A stretch of 64,000 nucleotides of DNA, taken from assembly GCF_000828715.1 (NCBI RefSeq), contig NZ_AP014583.1, forward strand, positions 124,001 through 188,000, read 5' to 3'. This document shows, one piece after another, positions 17,022 to 27,058 of this stretch. The number at the start of each line of letters is the position of its first letter. The stretch's first letter is position 1. Source of the DNA: Winogradskyella sp. PG-2. Lineage in GTDB: Bacteria > Bacteroidota > Bacteroidia > Flavobacteriales > Flavobacteriaceae. Under the pieces are notes generated by a model that saw only the letters and a program-made list of their open reading frames with translations, had not been told where the DNA came from and did no database searches. The translations under genes were made by a program, and so were the position numbers.

Positions 17022-17834
17022 TTACTCTTTATTATTAGCTATTTCTTCTTTAATCAATTTCTTTTGATAACGTCCTTGTACTATATCTACTATAACTAAA
17101 ACAACAATTACAAAATAGAATGTTGTTTTGCTCATTGGTACAATTTCATTACCAAATATTTTTAAGTGTGCTAAATGTCCTCCTTCAGTCACTAACATAA
17201 TACCTACTATAAACAGAATAAATAGGCCAAGCACCTCATACATTCTATTTTTAGCTAAGAAAACAGAGATTTTATCTGCCATTAATAACATTAATAAACC
17301 ACTAACTACAATAGCTATTGCCATGACAATAAAAGCAGTAGTAGAATTTTCTATTTCGCTAGTAAGACCTATTGCTGCTAATATAGAATCGAAAGAAAAA
17401 ACTAAATTCATTATAACTATACTTGTTATAGCGGCATTAGCAGATTTACTGCGCTTAGATTTACCATCCTCAACATCGTGATTTAAATCGTGGGTAGAAA
17501 TCATATGCCAAATCTCTTTAATAGCAGTATATATAATAAAGCCACCACCTATTAAAACAATGATACTATGACCATTGAATGAAAAATCAAGGACATCTTC
17601 AATATGACCTGTTAAAAATGAAAAAGGTTCTTGGAAGTATTCAATAACTGATACTAAAACAAATAGCAAGACAATCCTAAGTACAATGGCAATGAGAATA
17701 CCAGTTTTCCTTACACGCTTCTGATCTGCCTCAGGTGCTTTTTTAGACTCCAAGGAAATATATAAGAGATTATCAAATCCTAAAACAGCTTGTAGCATTA
17801 CAAGCATTAATAATGTGAAAATAATTTCAGCCAT
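17022..17834 (-). CDS. TerC-family integral membrane protein
   Basis: 270 residues with about seven to eight membrane helices. The family's acidic membrane motifs are seen in the first helix (GFDNLLYIS, Asp21) and in a later helix (FSFDSILAAIG). TerC/YkoY-type proteins are linked to tellurite resistance and to Mn2+ export coupled to metallation of secreted proteins; which applies is unknown. A hydrophilic loop with several His/Asp (HDLNHDVEDGKSKR) separates the two halves. It follows pssA by 21 bases on the same strand. Confidence 0.85.
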   Translation of the reverse strand: MAEIIFTLLMLVMLQAVLGFDNLLYISLESKKAPEADQKRVRKTGILIAIVLRIVLLFVLVSVIEYFQEPFSFLTGHIEDVLDFSFNGHSIIVLIGGGFIIYTAIKEIWHMISTHDLNHDVEDGKSKRSKSANAAITSIVIMNLVFSFDSILAAIGLTSEIENSTTAFIVMAIAIVVSGLLMLLMADKISVFLAKNRMYEVLGLFILFIVGIMLVTEGGHLAHLKIFGNEIVPMSKTTFYFVIVVLVIVDIVQGRYQKKLIKEEIANNKE

Positions 17835-17855
17835 GGTCTATTTCAAATTTGTTAG

Positions 17856-18614
17856 TTAAGTTATATTATTTCTATCTAGCAGTGATAATATGATGTATAA
17901 TACAATAATCAAAGGGATTGCCGCAAAGTGTAAGACAACGAATGCAACTATACTTAGTATTAAAAAAATATAGCGCGTTGCATTACTTTTAAAGCTCCAA
18001 TCTTTAAATTTTAAAGCAAACAGTTTTATAGGAGAATTCAATAGGTAACAGCTTATTAATGTTAAACCAATTAGAAACCATTTATTAATAATTATAGAGT
18101 TTATTAAATCATTATTTTGATATTCTAATATCAATGGTAGCGAGAGAATCAGTAATGTATTTGCTGGTACTGGTAAGCCTTTAAAAAAGGCTTGCTGATC
18201 TTCGTCCAAATTAAATTTAGCTAAGCGGTAGGCAGAAGCTAAAGGGATTAACAGACCAATTAAAGGTAATATTGACAGTTTAAATCCTTGCCAATGCATT
18301 ACAGTATTCCAGTTATCATTATAAGTTGAATAGTCAGGTGCATCAATAGTTAATGAAATAAGTTTAAACATTATAACACCAGGTACAACACCACTAGTTA
18401 TCAAATCTGCTAATGAATCTAATTGAATTCCAAGTGGACTCTGCACATTAAGTTTTCGTGCCAAAAAACCATCAAAAAAATCAAAAAATATACCTAAGAA
18501 AACAAAAATCGCTGCAGTGACGAAATTTCCATATACAGCAAATATTAAAGCGATGCATCCAGAAAATAAATTTAAAAGTGTAACCGCATTGGGAATATGT
18601 CGTTTTAAACTCAT
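17856..18614 (-). CDS. pssA: CDP-diacylglycerol-serine O-phosphatidyltransferase
   Basis: Makes phosphatidylserine, the precursor of phosphatidylethanolamine, from CDP-diacylglycerol and serine in the inner membrane. The 252 residues have about eight membrane segments and a perfect CDP-alcohol phosphotransferase signature at 45-70 (Asp45, Asp48-Gly49, Ala52-Arg53, Gly62, Asp66, Asp70). psd is not next to it. It lies upstream of the terC-like gene on the same strand and diverges from the PorV-like gene, 144 bases apart. Confidence 0.93.
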   Translation of the reverse strand: MSLKRHIPNAVTLLNLFSGCIALIFAVYGNFVTAAIFVFLGIFFDFFDGFLARKLNVQSPLGIQLDSLADLITSGVVPGVIMFKLISLTIDAPDYSTYNDNWNTVMHWQGFKLSILPLIGLLIPLASAYRLAKFNLDEDQQAFFKGLPVPANTLLILSLPLILEYQNNDLINSIIINKWFLIGLTLISCYLLNSPIKLFALKFKDWSFKSNATRYIFLILSIVAFVVLHFAAIPLIIVLYIILSLLDRNNIT

Positions 18615-18758
18615 GAATTTAATTTCTGTAAAAATATAAAAGTATTTGAGTTAATAGCATTTACCCTTTGAAATAATAGTAGCTATGAACAATAAGAATA
18701 GACTTTATCAGTTAAATAGATAGAAAAATATTGTGCATCTTTGTAAAAAATTTTGCTG

Positions 18759-19829
18759 TTGAAAAATTACTATGTAATTCTCTTAACACTTGCTACGCTC
18801 TGCGTTTCAGCCCAAACTACAAGAAAGTATTCTAATGAATTTATGAATATTGGTGTTGATGCTGCTGCATTGGGTATGAGTAATGCTGTTGTATCACAAA
18901 CTGCTGATGTGAATTCTGGATATTGGAATCCGGCAGGATTAGTACATCTAGAAGAAAATCAACTTGCCTTAATGCACTCAAGTTACTTTGCAAATATTGC
19001 CAATTATAACTATCTCGCCTATGCAATGCCGTTAGATGATAAAAGTGCAGTTGGCTTATCACTAATTAGATTTGGGGTTGATGATATTTTAGACACAACT
19101 CAATTAATTGATGACCAAGGCAATATAAATTATGATAGAATAAGTACATTCTCAACGGCAGATTACGGATTAACATTTTCTTATGCTCGAAAGTTACCTT
19201 TAGATGGTCTAAATTTTGGGGTTAACGCAAAAATTATTCGAAGAATTATTGGTGATTTTGCTTCATCTTGGGGCTTTGGACTTGATGCTGGAATTCAATT
19301 TGAAGGTGAAAATGGTTGGAAGTTTGGATTAATGGCAAGAGATATCACAACAACTTATAATGCTTGGTCTATAGATGAGGATAAATTCGCTCAAATTAGT
19401 GGAGCTGTTGATGGAGAAAACCAAGAATTACCTGAAACAACTGAAATCACTATTCCAAAGTTACAATTTGGTATGTCTAAAGAATGGGTTTTTAATTATG
19501 ACTACACTTTTTTAGCTGCTGCTAACTTAAATATGCGCTTTGTTGAAAACAATGACATAATATCTACATCTTTTGCAAGTATTAATCCTGCATTGGGTTT
19601 TGAATTTGGTTATACTGATTTGGTATTTTTAAGAGCTGGTGTTGGTAATTTTCAGAATGAAATTCAAATTGATGATTCTGAGCAAGTTACATTTCAGCCT
19701 AATTTTGGTGTAGGTTTTAAATACAAAGGTATTCACATTGATTATGCTTTTACGGACATAGGAGACCAGAGCGCAGCTTTATATTCTAATGTATTCTCTT
19801 TAAAAATTGACTTTAGTGTCTTCAGATAG
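18759..19829 (+). CDS. PorV2-like outer-membrane beta-barrel protein
   Basis: 357 residues from the TTG at 18759 (a further TTG lies at 18753 and no ATG is available), giving a signal peptide ending CVSAQ. The mature protein has the GMSNAVVSQTADVNSGYWNPAGL segment near the N-terminus that marks the PorV/UPF0164 group of FadL-like barrels, and many alternating beta strands. PorV is part of the type IX secretion/attachment complex; PorV2-like paralogues are common in Flavobacteriaceae and their role is less clear. A CATCTTTG near-match to the -7 box lies at 18736-18743. It is followed by the DUF4105 gene after 2 bases. Confidence 0.8.
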   Translation: MKNYYVILLTLATLCVSAQTTRKYSNEFMNIGVDAAALGMSNAVVSQTADVNSGYWNPAGLVHLEENQLALMHSSYFANIANYNYLAYAMPLDDKSAVGLSLIRFGVDDILDTTQLIDDQGNINYDRISTFSTADYGLTFSYARKLPLDGLNFGVNAKIIRRIIGDFASSWGFGLDAGIQFEGENGWKFGLMARDITTTYNAWSIDEDKFAQISGAVDGENQELPETTEITIPKLQFGMSKEWVFNYDYTFLAAANLNMRFVENNDIISTSFASINPALGFEFGYTDLVFLRAGVGNFQNEIQIDDSEQVTFQPNFGVGFKYKGIHIDYAFTDIGDQSAALYSNVFSLKIDFSVFR

Positions 19830-19831
19830 TA

Positions 19832-21004
19832 ATGCTTATGAAACTAAAACTATCATTTATCGCGTTACTTTTCAGCTTTTATGCTTTAGCTCAAAATTAT
19901 CAGTTATCTTCTGAAACAGAAGTATCAGTCATTACCATAGGTCCAGGGAATTCGTTAAATGATGCTTTTGGTCATAATGCTTTTAGGGTTAGAGACATTA
20001 AAAATGGAATTGATGTTGTTTACGGTTATGGTGAATACGATTTTGATGCACCTAATTTCTATTTAAAATTTGCACGGGGAAAATTAAACTATCTTATAAG
20101 TAGACATCCTTTTTCTGATTTTTATAACCATTACGAAAGACATAATAGAACTATAAAAGAGCAAGTTCTCAACCTCTCTTCTGAAGAAAAACAAAACTTG
20201 TTTAAATTTTTAGAAACAAACTACCTCCCTGATAACAGAAGATACCTCTATGATTTCTTCTATGATAATTGTGCAACAAGAATTAGAGATGTTTCTGAGA
20301 ATGTAACAAAGAATGACTTCATATATAATTTACCTAAAGATTTTGAAACAAAGACTTTTAGAGGACTTATACATGAGCACGTCTCTCTAAATTCTTGGGG
20401 AAGTTTTGGTATTGATATAGCATTAGGCTCGGTCATAGATAAAGATGCTACAAATAATGAGTATATGTTTTTACCAAAATATATTCATACATTTTTTGAA
20501 AATGCTAAGTTTAATGATTCGCAAAACTTGGTGAAACGTTCCTCTTTAATTTATGAAAGAAAAGACGAAAAGACATCCACCAATTTTATATTTAGCCCAT
20601 TAGTGATAATGTCTTTACTAGCCATATTAATTCTATTTATTACTTACAAAGATTTTAAAAATAAGACACGTACTAAATTGTTAGACATTCTATTGTTTGG
20701 ATTCACAGGCATTATTGGAATTCTTCTATTATTACTCTGGTTCGCTACAGATCATTCTGCAACAGCTCATAATTATAATGTCTTGTGGGCAGTACCATTC
20801 AATCTTATTGTACTAGCTCAAATCGTAAAAAAACAATTTAAAAATTGGTTTAAAGGTTATCTTAAATTCTTAGTTATAATGCTTTGCTTACTAACTCTAC
20901 ACTGGATTATTGGAGTACAAATATTTGCAATTGGCATAATTCCATTACTTATTGCATTAATGGTTAGGTATCTATTTTTAATTAAATCATTTAATGCGCA
21001 ATAA
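19832..21004 (+). CDS. DUF4105 protein, Lnb-like lipoprotein N-acyltransferase candidate
   Basis: 390 residues: signal peptide (cut after ALAQ, about 21), a DUF4105 domain (about 30-200) and five or so membrane helices at the C-terminus (about 250-385). The family's His in GHNAFRV (His48) and Cys in YDNCATRIRD (Cys147) are present. Lnb proteins of Bacteroides, a DUF4105 group, act as the third lipoprotein acyltransferase, which Bacteroidota need because they lack the usual Lnt. The same role is inferred here. A second ATG at 19838 could be the start. It adjoins the PorV2-like gene and converges base to base with the polysaccharide locus. Confidence 0.75.
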   Translation: MLMKLKLSFIALLFSFYALAQNYQLSSETEVSVITIGPGNSLNDAFGHNAFRVRDIKNGIDVVYGYGEYDFDAPNFYLKFARGKLNYLISRHPFSDFYNHYERHNRTIKEQVLNLSSEEKQNLFKFLETNYLPDNRRYLYDFFYDNCATRIRDVSENVTKNDFIYNLPKDFETKTFRGLIHEHVSLNSWGSFGIDIALGSVIDKDATNNEYMFLPKYIHTFFENAKFNDSQNLVKRSSLIYERKDEKTSTNFIFSPLVIMSLLAILILFITYKDFKNKTRTKLLDILLFGFTGIIGILLLLLWFATDHSATAHNYNVLWAVPFNLIVLAQIVKKQFKNWFKGYLKFLVIMLCLLTLHWIIGVQIFAIGIIPLLIALMVRYLFLIKSFNAQ

Positions 21005-22399
21005 TTACTGACCTCTGTAGTACAAAATAGTACTCAGCGTTTTTACAGTGATACTGAAATCTAAGAAGATACTTCGATGTTTAATATAGTAAAGATCGTA
21101 TTGTAACTTTGTAAGACTATCATCAATAGAAGATCCATACCTTGTATTTACTTGAGCCCAACCCGTTAGTCCTGGTTTTATAATGTGCCTTGTTTCGTAA
21201 AATGGGATAATTCTAGATAATTCATTAACAAAAAATGGTCGTTCAGGTCTTGGACCGATAATACTCATTTCGCCTTTTAGTACATTATAAAATTGTGGTA
21301 CTTCATCTAATCTTGAGCGTCTTAGAAATCGTCCAAACTTGGTAACTCTTTTATCATCTTTCTTGGCCCATTTGACACCATCCTTTTCGGCATTAACAAC
21401 CATAGTTCTCAATTTAAGAATTCTAAATGGCTTACTGTTTTTCCCAACCCGCTCTTGAGAATAAAACAATGGTCCTTTATTTCCTAGCAAATTTCCTAGT
21501 AATATTAGCGGTAAAAAACTCATACCTATTAATAAACCTAAAATGCTAACTATTATATCAAATGCACGCTGAAAAAAAATATACAGCTTGTTCTCATTGC
21601 TTCTGCTAAAAGGAAAATATTTATAAAAATCTTTACCTACAAATTGAATAGGCACTCTCTGCAGCAACTCTTCATAGACCTGCGTATATTCTCTAATTTT
21701 AAAACCTCGTTCTAATAGCAACATTAAATTGTGATACACTTCAGCGATAATTGCCTCTGTGTTAAAACTTGCAACCAATACTTCAGATATTTTTTCAGTA
21801 TCAATTATTTCTAAAAAACTCCTTGCCTCATATTCCTTTAAACCTTTGAATTTAACAGACTCTAAATTTGAGTCTTCGCTATTTATAAAACCAATAATTT
21901 TATAATTAGGATCTGATGCATCTAATGCCCTAACTAAGCCCTCAATATTAGAAACCTCACCAACCAATAGTACACGTTTATAAAAACGTGGTGACTCTAT
22001 TAAATTTATATATATGAGTCTCCAAGCAAGAATAGAAATAATTATTACAAAATAGAAATAAACTATTTGTATGCGCTCTTCTGGTAAATAAGGTGATAAG
22101 ACTGGAGTCAAAAGGTAAAACAAAACTACCGTGGAAGTGGTAATAACAACATTTCTAAAGGTGCTATCAAATCTACTCGCTTTTTGAAGATCATAAAGTT
22201 CGAAGATAGTACCGAAAATAGATATATATATACCTAGTAAAACTAACGCAACTGTATTATCTGTGCCAACTGAAATATATTCAAAATCAAAAAAAACATC
22301 TAAACAATATACCCCAAAAAAGACCATAACTAAATCTAAAATTCTAAGCAGAATCTTACGCTCAGAAACTTCAAAATGGATACCTTTTTTTTGCTTCAT
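21005..22399 (-). CDS. Polyprenyl-phosphate sugar phosphotransferase (WcaJ-like, full length)
   Basis: Transfers a sugar 1-phosphate from a nucleotide sugar to undecaprenyl phosphate, starting a repeat unit at the inner membrane. The 464 residues have four to five N-terminal membrane helices, a CoA-binding-like middle domain (VLLVGEVSNIEGLV) and the C-terminal bacterial sugar transferase domain with RVGKNSKPFRILKLRTM, SRLDEVPQFYNVLKGEMSI then IGPRPE. It is the last gene of the minus-strand polysaccharide locus. A second, short family member lies near the start of the locus. Confidence 0.93.
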   Translation of the reverse strand: MKQKKGIHFEVSERKILLRILDLVMVFFGVYCLDVFFDFEYISVGTDNTVALVLLGIYISIFGTIFELYDLQKASRFDSTFRNVVITTSTVVLFYLLTPVLSPYLPEERIQIVYFYFVIIISILAWRLIYINLIESPRFYKRVLLVGEVSNIEGLVRALDASDPNYKIIGFINSEDSNLESVKFKGLKEYEARSFLEIIDTEKISEVLVASFNTEAIIAEVYHNLMLLLERGFKIREYTQVYEELLQRVPIQFVGKDFYKYFPFSRSNENKLYIFFQRAFDIIVSILGLLIGMSFLPLILLGNLLGNKGPLFYSQERVGKNSKPFRILKLRTMVVNAEKDGVKWAKKDDKRVTKFGRFLRRSRLDEVPQFYNVLKGEMSIIGPRPERPFFVNELSRIIPFYETRHIIKPGLTGWAQVNTRYGSSIDDSLTKLQYDLYYIKHRSIFLDFSITVKTLSTILYYRGQ

Positions 22400-22455
22400 A
22401 GACAGGAATACCTAAGTTGTAAAGATAATAAGTACAAATGATTTTCAACTTTTAT

Positions 22456-23463
22456 TTAAGACAAAAGCATTGCCCATTTAGATTTCACTATTTTCCAATC
22501 AAACTGTTCTGCTTTAATCCTTGCGATAGTTATTAATTTATCCTTGAGTATTCTATTATTTTTTAATTTGATGATTGCCTGGGTCATGGCATTTATATCT
22601 TTAGGTGGAACTAAAATAGCATCTTCTTTATCTGATACTAAAAATGGAATACCACCAACATTTGTCGAAACAATAGGTAAACCTAATGCCATAGCTTCAA
22701 TGAGGGTTACTGGCATGTTATCAAAATCTGTGGTATTAATAAAAACATTATGATCTTTAGATAATTCTGTCCAATCTTGTTTTGAAAGTTTACCTGTAAA
22801 ATTGACATCTAGATTTTTACTTTCCGCCAGAGCTTTAACTTTCTCTAATGAGCCATCTACATCTGGACCAATCATAGTGAGTTCAGTCTTATATCCTCTT
22901 TTTAACAAGTTTTCTAGAACAAGAATTGCCAATTGTGGATTGTATATTAAGGAGAATGATCTTACCCATAATAGTTTTATAACATCTATTTCTCTATTCT
23001 TGAAGTTATAGTTGTCAATATTTATGTTATTTGGAATATATAAAACATCAGTAAACCCATAAGATTTAAAAATAGACAACAAAAAACTAGATGGTGCTAT
23101 TAATTTATGAGCATTCTTAAAAATTATTTTGCAAAACTTTGGGTTATTTTTAAGTCTATTTTCAAGTTTTCCTCCATGAAGAATAGGAATATAACTAAGT
23201 TTTAAAACTCTACAAATCTGACTAATTATCAATGCATAATAAAAATTTAAAGTACTGTATGTGTCTATTATGACATAGTCTGTTTCAGATTTATTTAGAG
23301 CTATTAACCTTATCATATCAAATAATCTATGCACCTTATTGGTTTTTTTAGATGCAATTTTAATTGAACATAATTCTCTTAATTGCTCGCTAAGAGTCTC
23401 AATTGTTGTTATTGTCTTTCCTTTACTAGATAAGGCGTTTCCTATGTACAGGACGTTTTTCAT
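22456..23463 (-). CDS. Glycosyltransferase family 4
   Basis: A GT-B fold glycosyltransferase of 335 residues. The C-terminal Rossmann half shows the GT4 block: NTTDFDNMPVTLIEAMALG then PIVSTNVGGIP, holding the E-x7-E-like nucleotide-sugar site. The first half is shorter than usual. Its start lies 38 bases inside the end of the upstream O-antigen ligase-like gene, so the two are translationally coupled. Donor and acceptor are unknown. Confidence 0.86.
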   Translation of the reverse strand: MKNVLYIGNALSSKGKTITTIETLSEQLRELCSIKIASKKTNKVHRLFDMIRLIALNKSETDYVIIDTYSTLNFYYALIISQICRVLKLSYIPILHGGKLENRLKNNPKFCKIIFKNAHKLIAPSSFLLSIFKSYGFTDVLYIPNNINIDNYNFKNREIDVIKLLWVRSFSLIYNPQLAILVLENLLKRGYKTELTMIGPDVDGSLEKVKALAESKNLDVNFTGKLSKQDWTELSKDHNVFINTTDFDNMPVTLIEAMALGLPIVSTNVGGIPFLVSDKEDAILVPPKDINAMTQAIIKLKNNRILKDKLITIARIKAEQFDWKIVKSKWAMLLS

Positions 23464-24772
23464 TTCTTAGATTTAAAAGCGCTAATGCATAAACAAAACC
23501 AGGTGCTGCAATCCGCATAGCTGAATGGTTTATTGTTGCAAACCAAAATACTAAAAAAGCGTAAAAGAAATAATTATTTCGGTTTCGAGATCTCATATCT
23601 AAAGGTTTAAAAATTAAGATTAACAAAATAAAAACCCCAAAAATACCATGCTCAGATAATAACCTACTTAGCTCATTATGAGTAGCCACAACTTTACCAA
23701 GAGTTTCAATTCTCCGCTCTTTCATACCACTTGCTCCAACGCCCAAAAATGGCTCTTCAACAAATCCTTCAAGTTCACCAAAAAATAAATCAACCCTTCC
23801 TGCAGAAACGTCTTTCTTTTCTTTTCCAGTTTTATCCTCATTAGAGTAGCGCTTATCTATTAATCCACTAGTTTGATTAGAACTTACCACCCAAATTACT
23901 GAAGAAGATGCTAAAAGTAGTAAAAATGATGTGATGATAATATTTTTTTGTCTTTTACTAGACCTAAAATACACAAACACTAAAAATGCAAAAAGCATCA
24001 TTATAGCCGTTAAAACACCTCCCCTACTAAATGTGACTATTCCTCTAAATGACATTAAACCAAATAGTGTAACATTTATAATTTTTAAAAACAACGTTCT
24101 AGAATTAAGGAAATAATTAACACAAAACACAAACATACCTAAGCCTAAGGTTGTAGATACCTGATTGGGTCCAAAACCACCTGAAGCAGCAAAATTAGAT
24201 TGAGTTCCACTTACAACGTCCTTAATACTTGGAGAGTAAATGAATAGATATGTTGTTAAAGTGATTACCGGTAGAGCCAAATACAATAGTATATCTAATA
24301 TTTGCCTTTTATTAATTTTTTTGTCATAACAATATAGTGCAGAAACACCAAGACAAACAGGCCCACTTAATACAAACGCAACATTAGTTCTTAAGTTAGC
24401 ATCTAAACCAATATAGGCAGAGGCAACAATAATAGATGGCACAAGGCATATAAGAAAAATAAAATAGGGATATGCTTTACTTGATACGCCATCATAGAAC
24501 ATCCCAAACAATATGAAAAATATTATAAAATACTTTGAAGATTCGTAAAAAATACCAGCACCCGTCATTCTAAAAATAACCTCAGCACCAACTAAATATG
24601 CACAGGCTTTTAATACTGTTGTTGACTTCTCATTCTTATGAACTACTATAATATTTATAAAAAAGTAAAGTAACACAGTGAAGAAGAATATTCTAGGAAA
24701 AACATTAACATAATAAAGTAATGCTCCTATAAAAACATGGAAAACAATTTTTAAAAGATATTTTATATCCAC
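23426..24772 (-). CDS. O-antigen ligase/polymerase-like membrane protein (Wzy/WaaL family)
   Basis: 448 residues with about eleven membrane helices and a large periplasmic loop (about 300-370) with GVGASGMKERRIETLG and ATHNELSRLLSEHGI, the Wzy_C/WaaL pattern. These proteins join lipid-linked repeat units into a chain (Wzy) or to a lipid A core (WaaL). Sequence does not separate the two. It is the only such gene in the locus. It lies between two GT4 genes. Confidence 0.8.
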   Translation of the reverse strand: MDIKYLLKIVFHVFIGALLYYVNVFPRIFFFTVLLYFFINIIVVHKNEKSTTVLKACAYLVGAEVIFRMTGAGIFYESSKYFIIFFILFGMFYDGVSSKAYPYFIFLICLVPSIIVASAYIGLDANLRTNVAFVLSGPVCLGVSALYCYDKKINKRQILDILLYLALPVITLTTYLFIYSPSIKDVVSGTQSNFAASGGFGPNQVSTTLGLGMFVFCVNYFLNSRTLFLKIINVTLFGLMSFRGIVTFSRGGVLTAIMMLFAFLVFVYFRSSKRQKNIIITSFLLLLASSSVIWVVSSNQTSGLIDKRYSNEDKTGKEKKDVSAGRVDLFFGELEGFVEEPFLGVGASGMKERRIETLGKVVATHNELSRLLSEHGIFGVFILLILIFKPLDMRSRNRNNYFFYAFLVFWFATINHSAMRIAAPGFVYALALLNLRNEKRPVHRKRLI

Positions 24773-24783
24773 ATCAACAGTAA

Positions 24784-25881
24784 TTAATTTGGCCTTTTTA
24801 ATGATATTATCGATTCATAAATACCTAGAATATCTTTTAGAATTACATCACGAGAATACTCATTCTTAATTTTTGTATTAAAATTAGAAGCAGAAGATTT
24901 CATGTATTTTTCATTTTCAATATAATAAATAATAGCATCAGCTACTTCTTGTTTGTTATCAGTACTTAATAAAACACCTAACGATTCATTAGAAATAAGC
25001 ATTCCACAGTTTCCAACATTAGTAGAGATTACAGGTAATTTTGCAATTCCGTATTCTAATAATGCTAAAGGTAAGCCCTCTGATTTAGAAATCAACAAAC
25101 CAATATTACATTGCTTCATAATATTAAGAATATCAGACCTACTATCATAAAAATAAACATCTTCTTTTAGATTGAGAGCTTTTACTTTATTAAAAAACAA
25201 TTCTGAATAAGCGTCTTTAAAATCTTTACCAACACAATGAAGTGACCAATCTGGATACTTGTTTTTTATAATTTCGAAAGCCTCTAAAAGTCTTATATGA
25301 TTTTTTTGCTTACGAAGGTTTGCTAGACACAATATACGCTTATCCTCTTTACCTGCTAAGATTGTTAAATCTGAAATTACCTTATTTAAAACTGCAAAAT
25401 TCTTGATATAACTAACTTTTTTACATACCAAATTATTTATAGACCAATCCTTTAATTGAGAATTAACACTAAAAATATGAGAGAAAAATCTTGAAGATAA
25501 ACGTAAAATTGTTTTCGGTCTTTGATTGAGGAATTCACTATTACCATAATGATCGTGCCACACAATCTTTAGTCTTGGCAGTAGTGTTTTTACTAAAATT
25601 GCTATAAAAAAAGATGAAGAATGTGCATGTAGAATATCTATTCTGTTTTTAGCTACATATTTTTTTAGCTTAAAAATAGCTTTAATGTCTAGTGTTGATT
25701 TCTTGTTTAGATAGATATAACCAATATTTGAATTAACACTTTTTAATAAAGGCCCTTCTTCTCTTGTGACACATAAATGCGACTCATCTACAAAGTTCGC
25801 AAGACCATTGGCATAATTGACAGCAACTCTCTCAGCACCACCAACATGTAAAGAATCAATTATTTGTAGAACTCTAATCAT
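24784..25881 (-). CDS. Glycosyltransferase family 4
   Basis: 365 residues; the N-terminal acceptor half starts with the GT4 pattern IIDSLHVGGAERVAVNYANGL, and the C-terminal half has LLISKSEGLPLALLEYGIAK then PVISTNVG. The class is typical for mannosyl-, glucosyl- or N-acetylhexosaminyltransferases of capsules. The start codon overlaps the stop of the upstream GT4 gene by 4 bases. Confidence 0.87.
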   Translation of the reverse strand: MIRVLQIIDSLHVGGAERVAVNYANGLANFVDESHLCVTREEGPLLKSVNSNIGYIYLNKKSTLDIKAIFKLKKYVAKNRIDILHAHSSSFFIAILVKTLLPRLKIVWHDHYGNSEFLNQRPKTILRLSSRFFSHIFSVNSQLKDWSINNLVCKKVSYIKNFAVLNKVISDLTILAGKEDKRILCLANLRKQKNHIRLLEAFEIIKNKYPDWSLHCVGKDFKDAYSELFFNKVKALNLKEDVYFYDSRSDILNIMKQCNIGLLISKSEGLPLALLEYGIAKLPVISTNVGNCGMLISNESLGVLLSTDNKQEVADAIIYYIENEKYMKSSASNFNTKIKNEYSRDVILKDILGIYESIISLKRPN

Positions 25882-27020
25882 TCTTGGTTAACGACTTTTT
25901 CAATTTCTTGCTGTAATCTATTGACTGTATATTCTTGGGACCAAACTTGTGCGTTTTTAGACATTGTGTTTAAGTAAGCATCACCTTTATTTAAATCTTC
26001 AACTATAGTATTAACTGCATTATTTAATTCTGAATCAATTAATATACCTCGTTTTCCATAATCTAGAATCCACGGCAGACAAGATATCTCTGTAGATATA
26101 GGAATGGCACCAAAAAACATGCCTTCAGCGATTGCCTTTGGCCATCCTTCACTTTTAGAAGGTAATATTGTAAAATGAGCATCCAATAAGCATGTCTTTA
26201 CAACTTCTTTATTTTGATTTCCGTGTATGACTATCGAATTATCTAAATTATGGTCAGAAATAAATGCTCTAACCTCATCTATTAAAATACCATCTCCAAA
26301 CATATGAAGTTCAGAATCTATTCCTTTTTCTAATAAAGCCTGAATAATTTTAACCGTTAACAAAGGTCGTTTACCAATAACCATAGCGCCAATAAAGACA
26401 AATTTCAATTTCTCAGAGAAATTGCGTTTTTTAAATGGTAATTTTTCTGTTTCAGCGTATGTAGCTGACATAAAGGGAACTACAGATTTTGATTGGTTTT
26501 TCCATTCCCCATAAACCAAAACCTTCATTTTTTTTGTTAAATAGGTATTACTTAATAACCATTTCTGAAACCTATAACCCAAAGGCTGATTACTGTTTGG
26601 ATCCCAATTACCTGCATATTTTGTACTCTTTGGCCTACTTGGAAAAAAAACTTGAACTACTGCTGCAACTGCAGATACATTACTTGGACAACGAAAATGC
26701 AGATGGTCTGATGAGTGCATCACCTTTGCCATTTTATAAATGATAACTGGAAGATTAAAAACTAGTTTAATAATACTAAGGATGGACTTTACATTAAATT
26801 CTGGGATTTTCATGAGGCGTAAATTTGAATGAGAATAATTCAAATCTATTTCCTCTAACTCCTTAGACTTACTAAAAGGTGATACAACCAAAACTTGGTC
26901 GTAATGACTTATCCACATGTTCATTTCTCTAATATACGGTGCATAACCATATAAATTACCTTGAACCTCTTTATGAACTACAAGCGTAAAAATTGAAAGT
27001 GTTTTATTTCTTTTTATCAA
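25878..27020 (-). CDS. Glycosyltransferase family 4-like
   Basis: 380 residues with the GT-B donor block in the C-terminal half (FTILPSKSEGWPKAIAEG then GAIPISTEI). The N-terminal half has an unusual opening (VHKEVQGNLYGYAPYIREMN) for choosing the acceptor. It ends over the start of the GT4 gene that follows (overlap of 4 bases) and lies 38 bases after the sulfotransferase gene. Sugar specificity is unknown. Confidence 0.83.
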   Translation of the reverse strand: MIKRNKTLSIFTLVVHKEVQGNLYGYAPYIREMNMWISHYDQVLVVSPFSKSKELEEIDLNYSHSNLRLMKIPEFNVKSILSIIKLVFNLPVIIYKMAKVMHSSDHLHFRCPSNVSAVAAVVQVFFPSRPKSTKYAGNWDPNSNQPLGYRFQKWLLSNTYLTKKMKVLVYGEWKNQSKSVVPFMSATYAETEKLPFKKRNFSEKLKFVFIGAMVIGKRPLLTVKIIQALLEKGIDSELHMFGDGILIDEVRAFISDHNLDNSIVIHGNQNKEVVKTCLLDAHFTILPSKSEGWPKAIAEGMFFGAIPISTEISCLPWILDYGKRGILIDSELNNAVNTIVEDLNKGDAYLNTMSKNAQVWSQEYTVNRLQQEIEKVVNQE

Positions 27021-27058
27021 TTTAACTTTAAATAAAATTAATGTCTTTAGAAATTATA

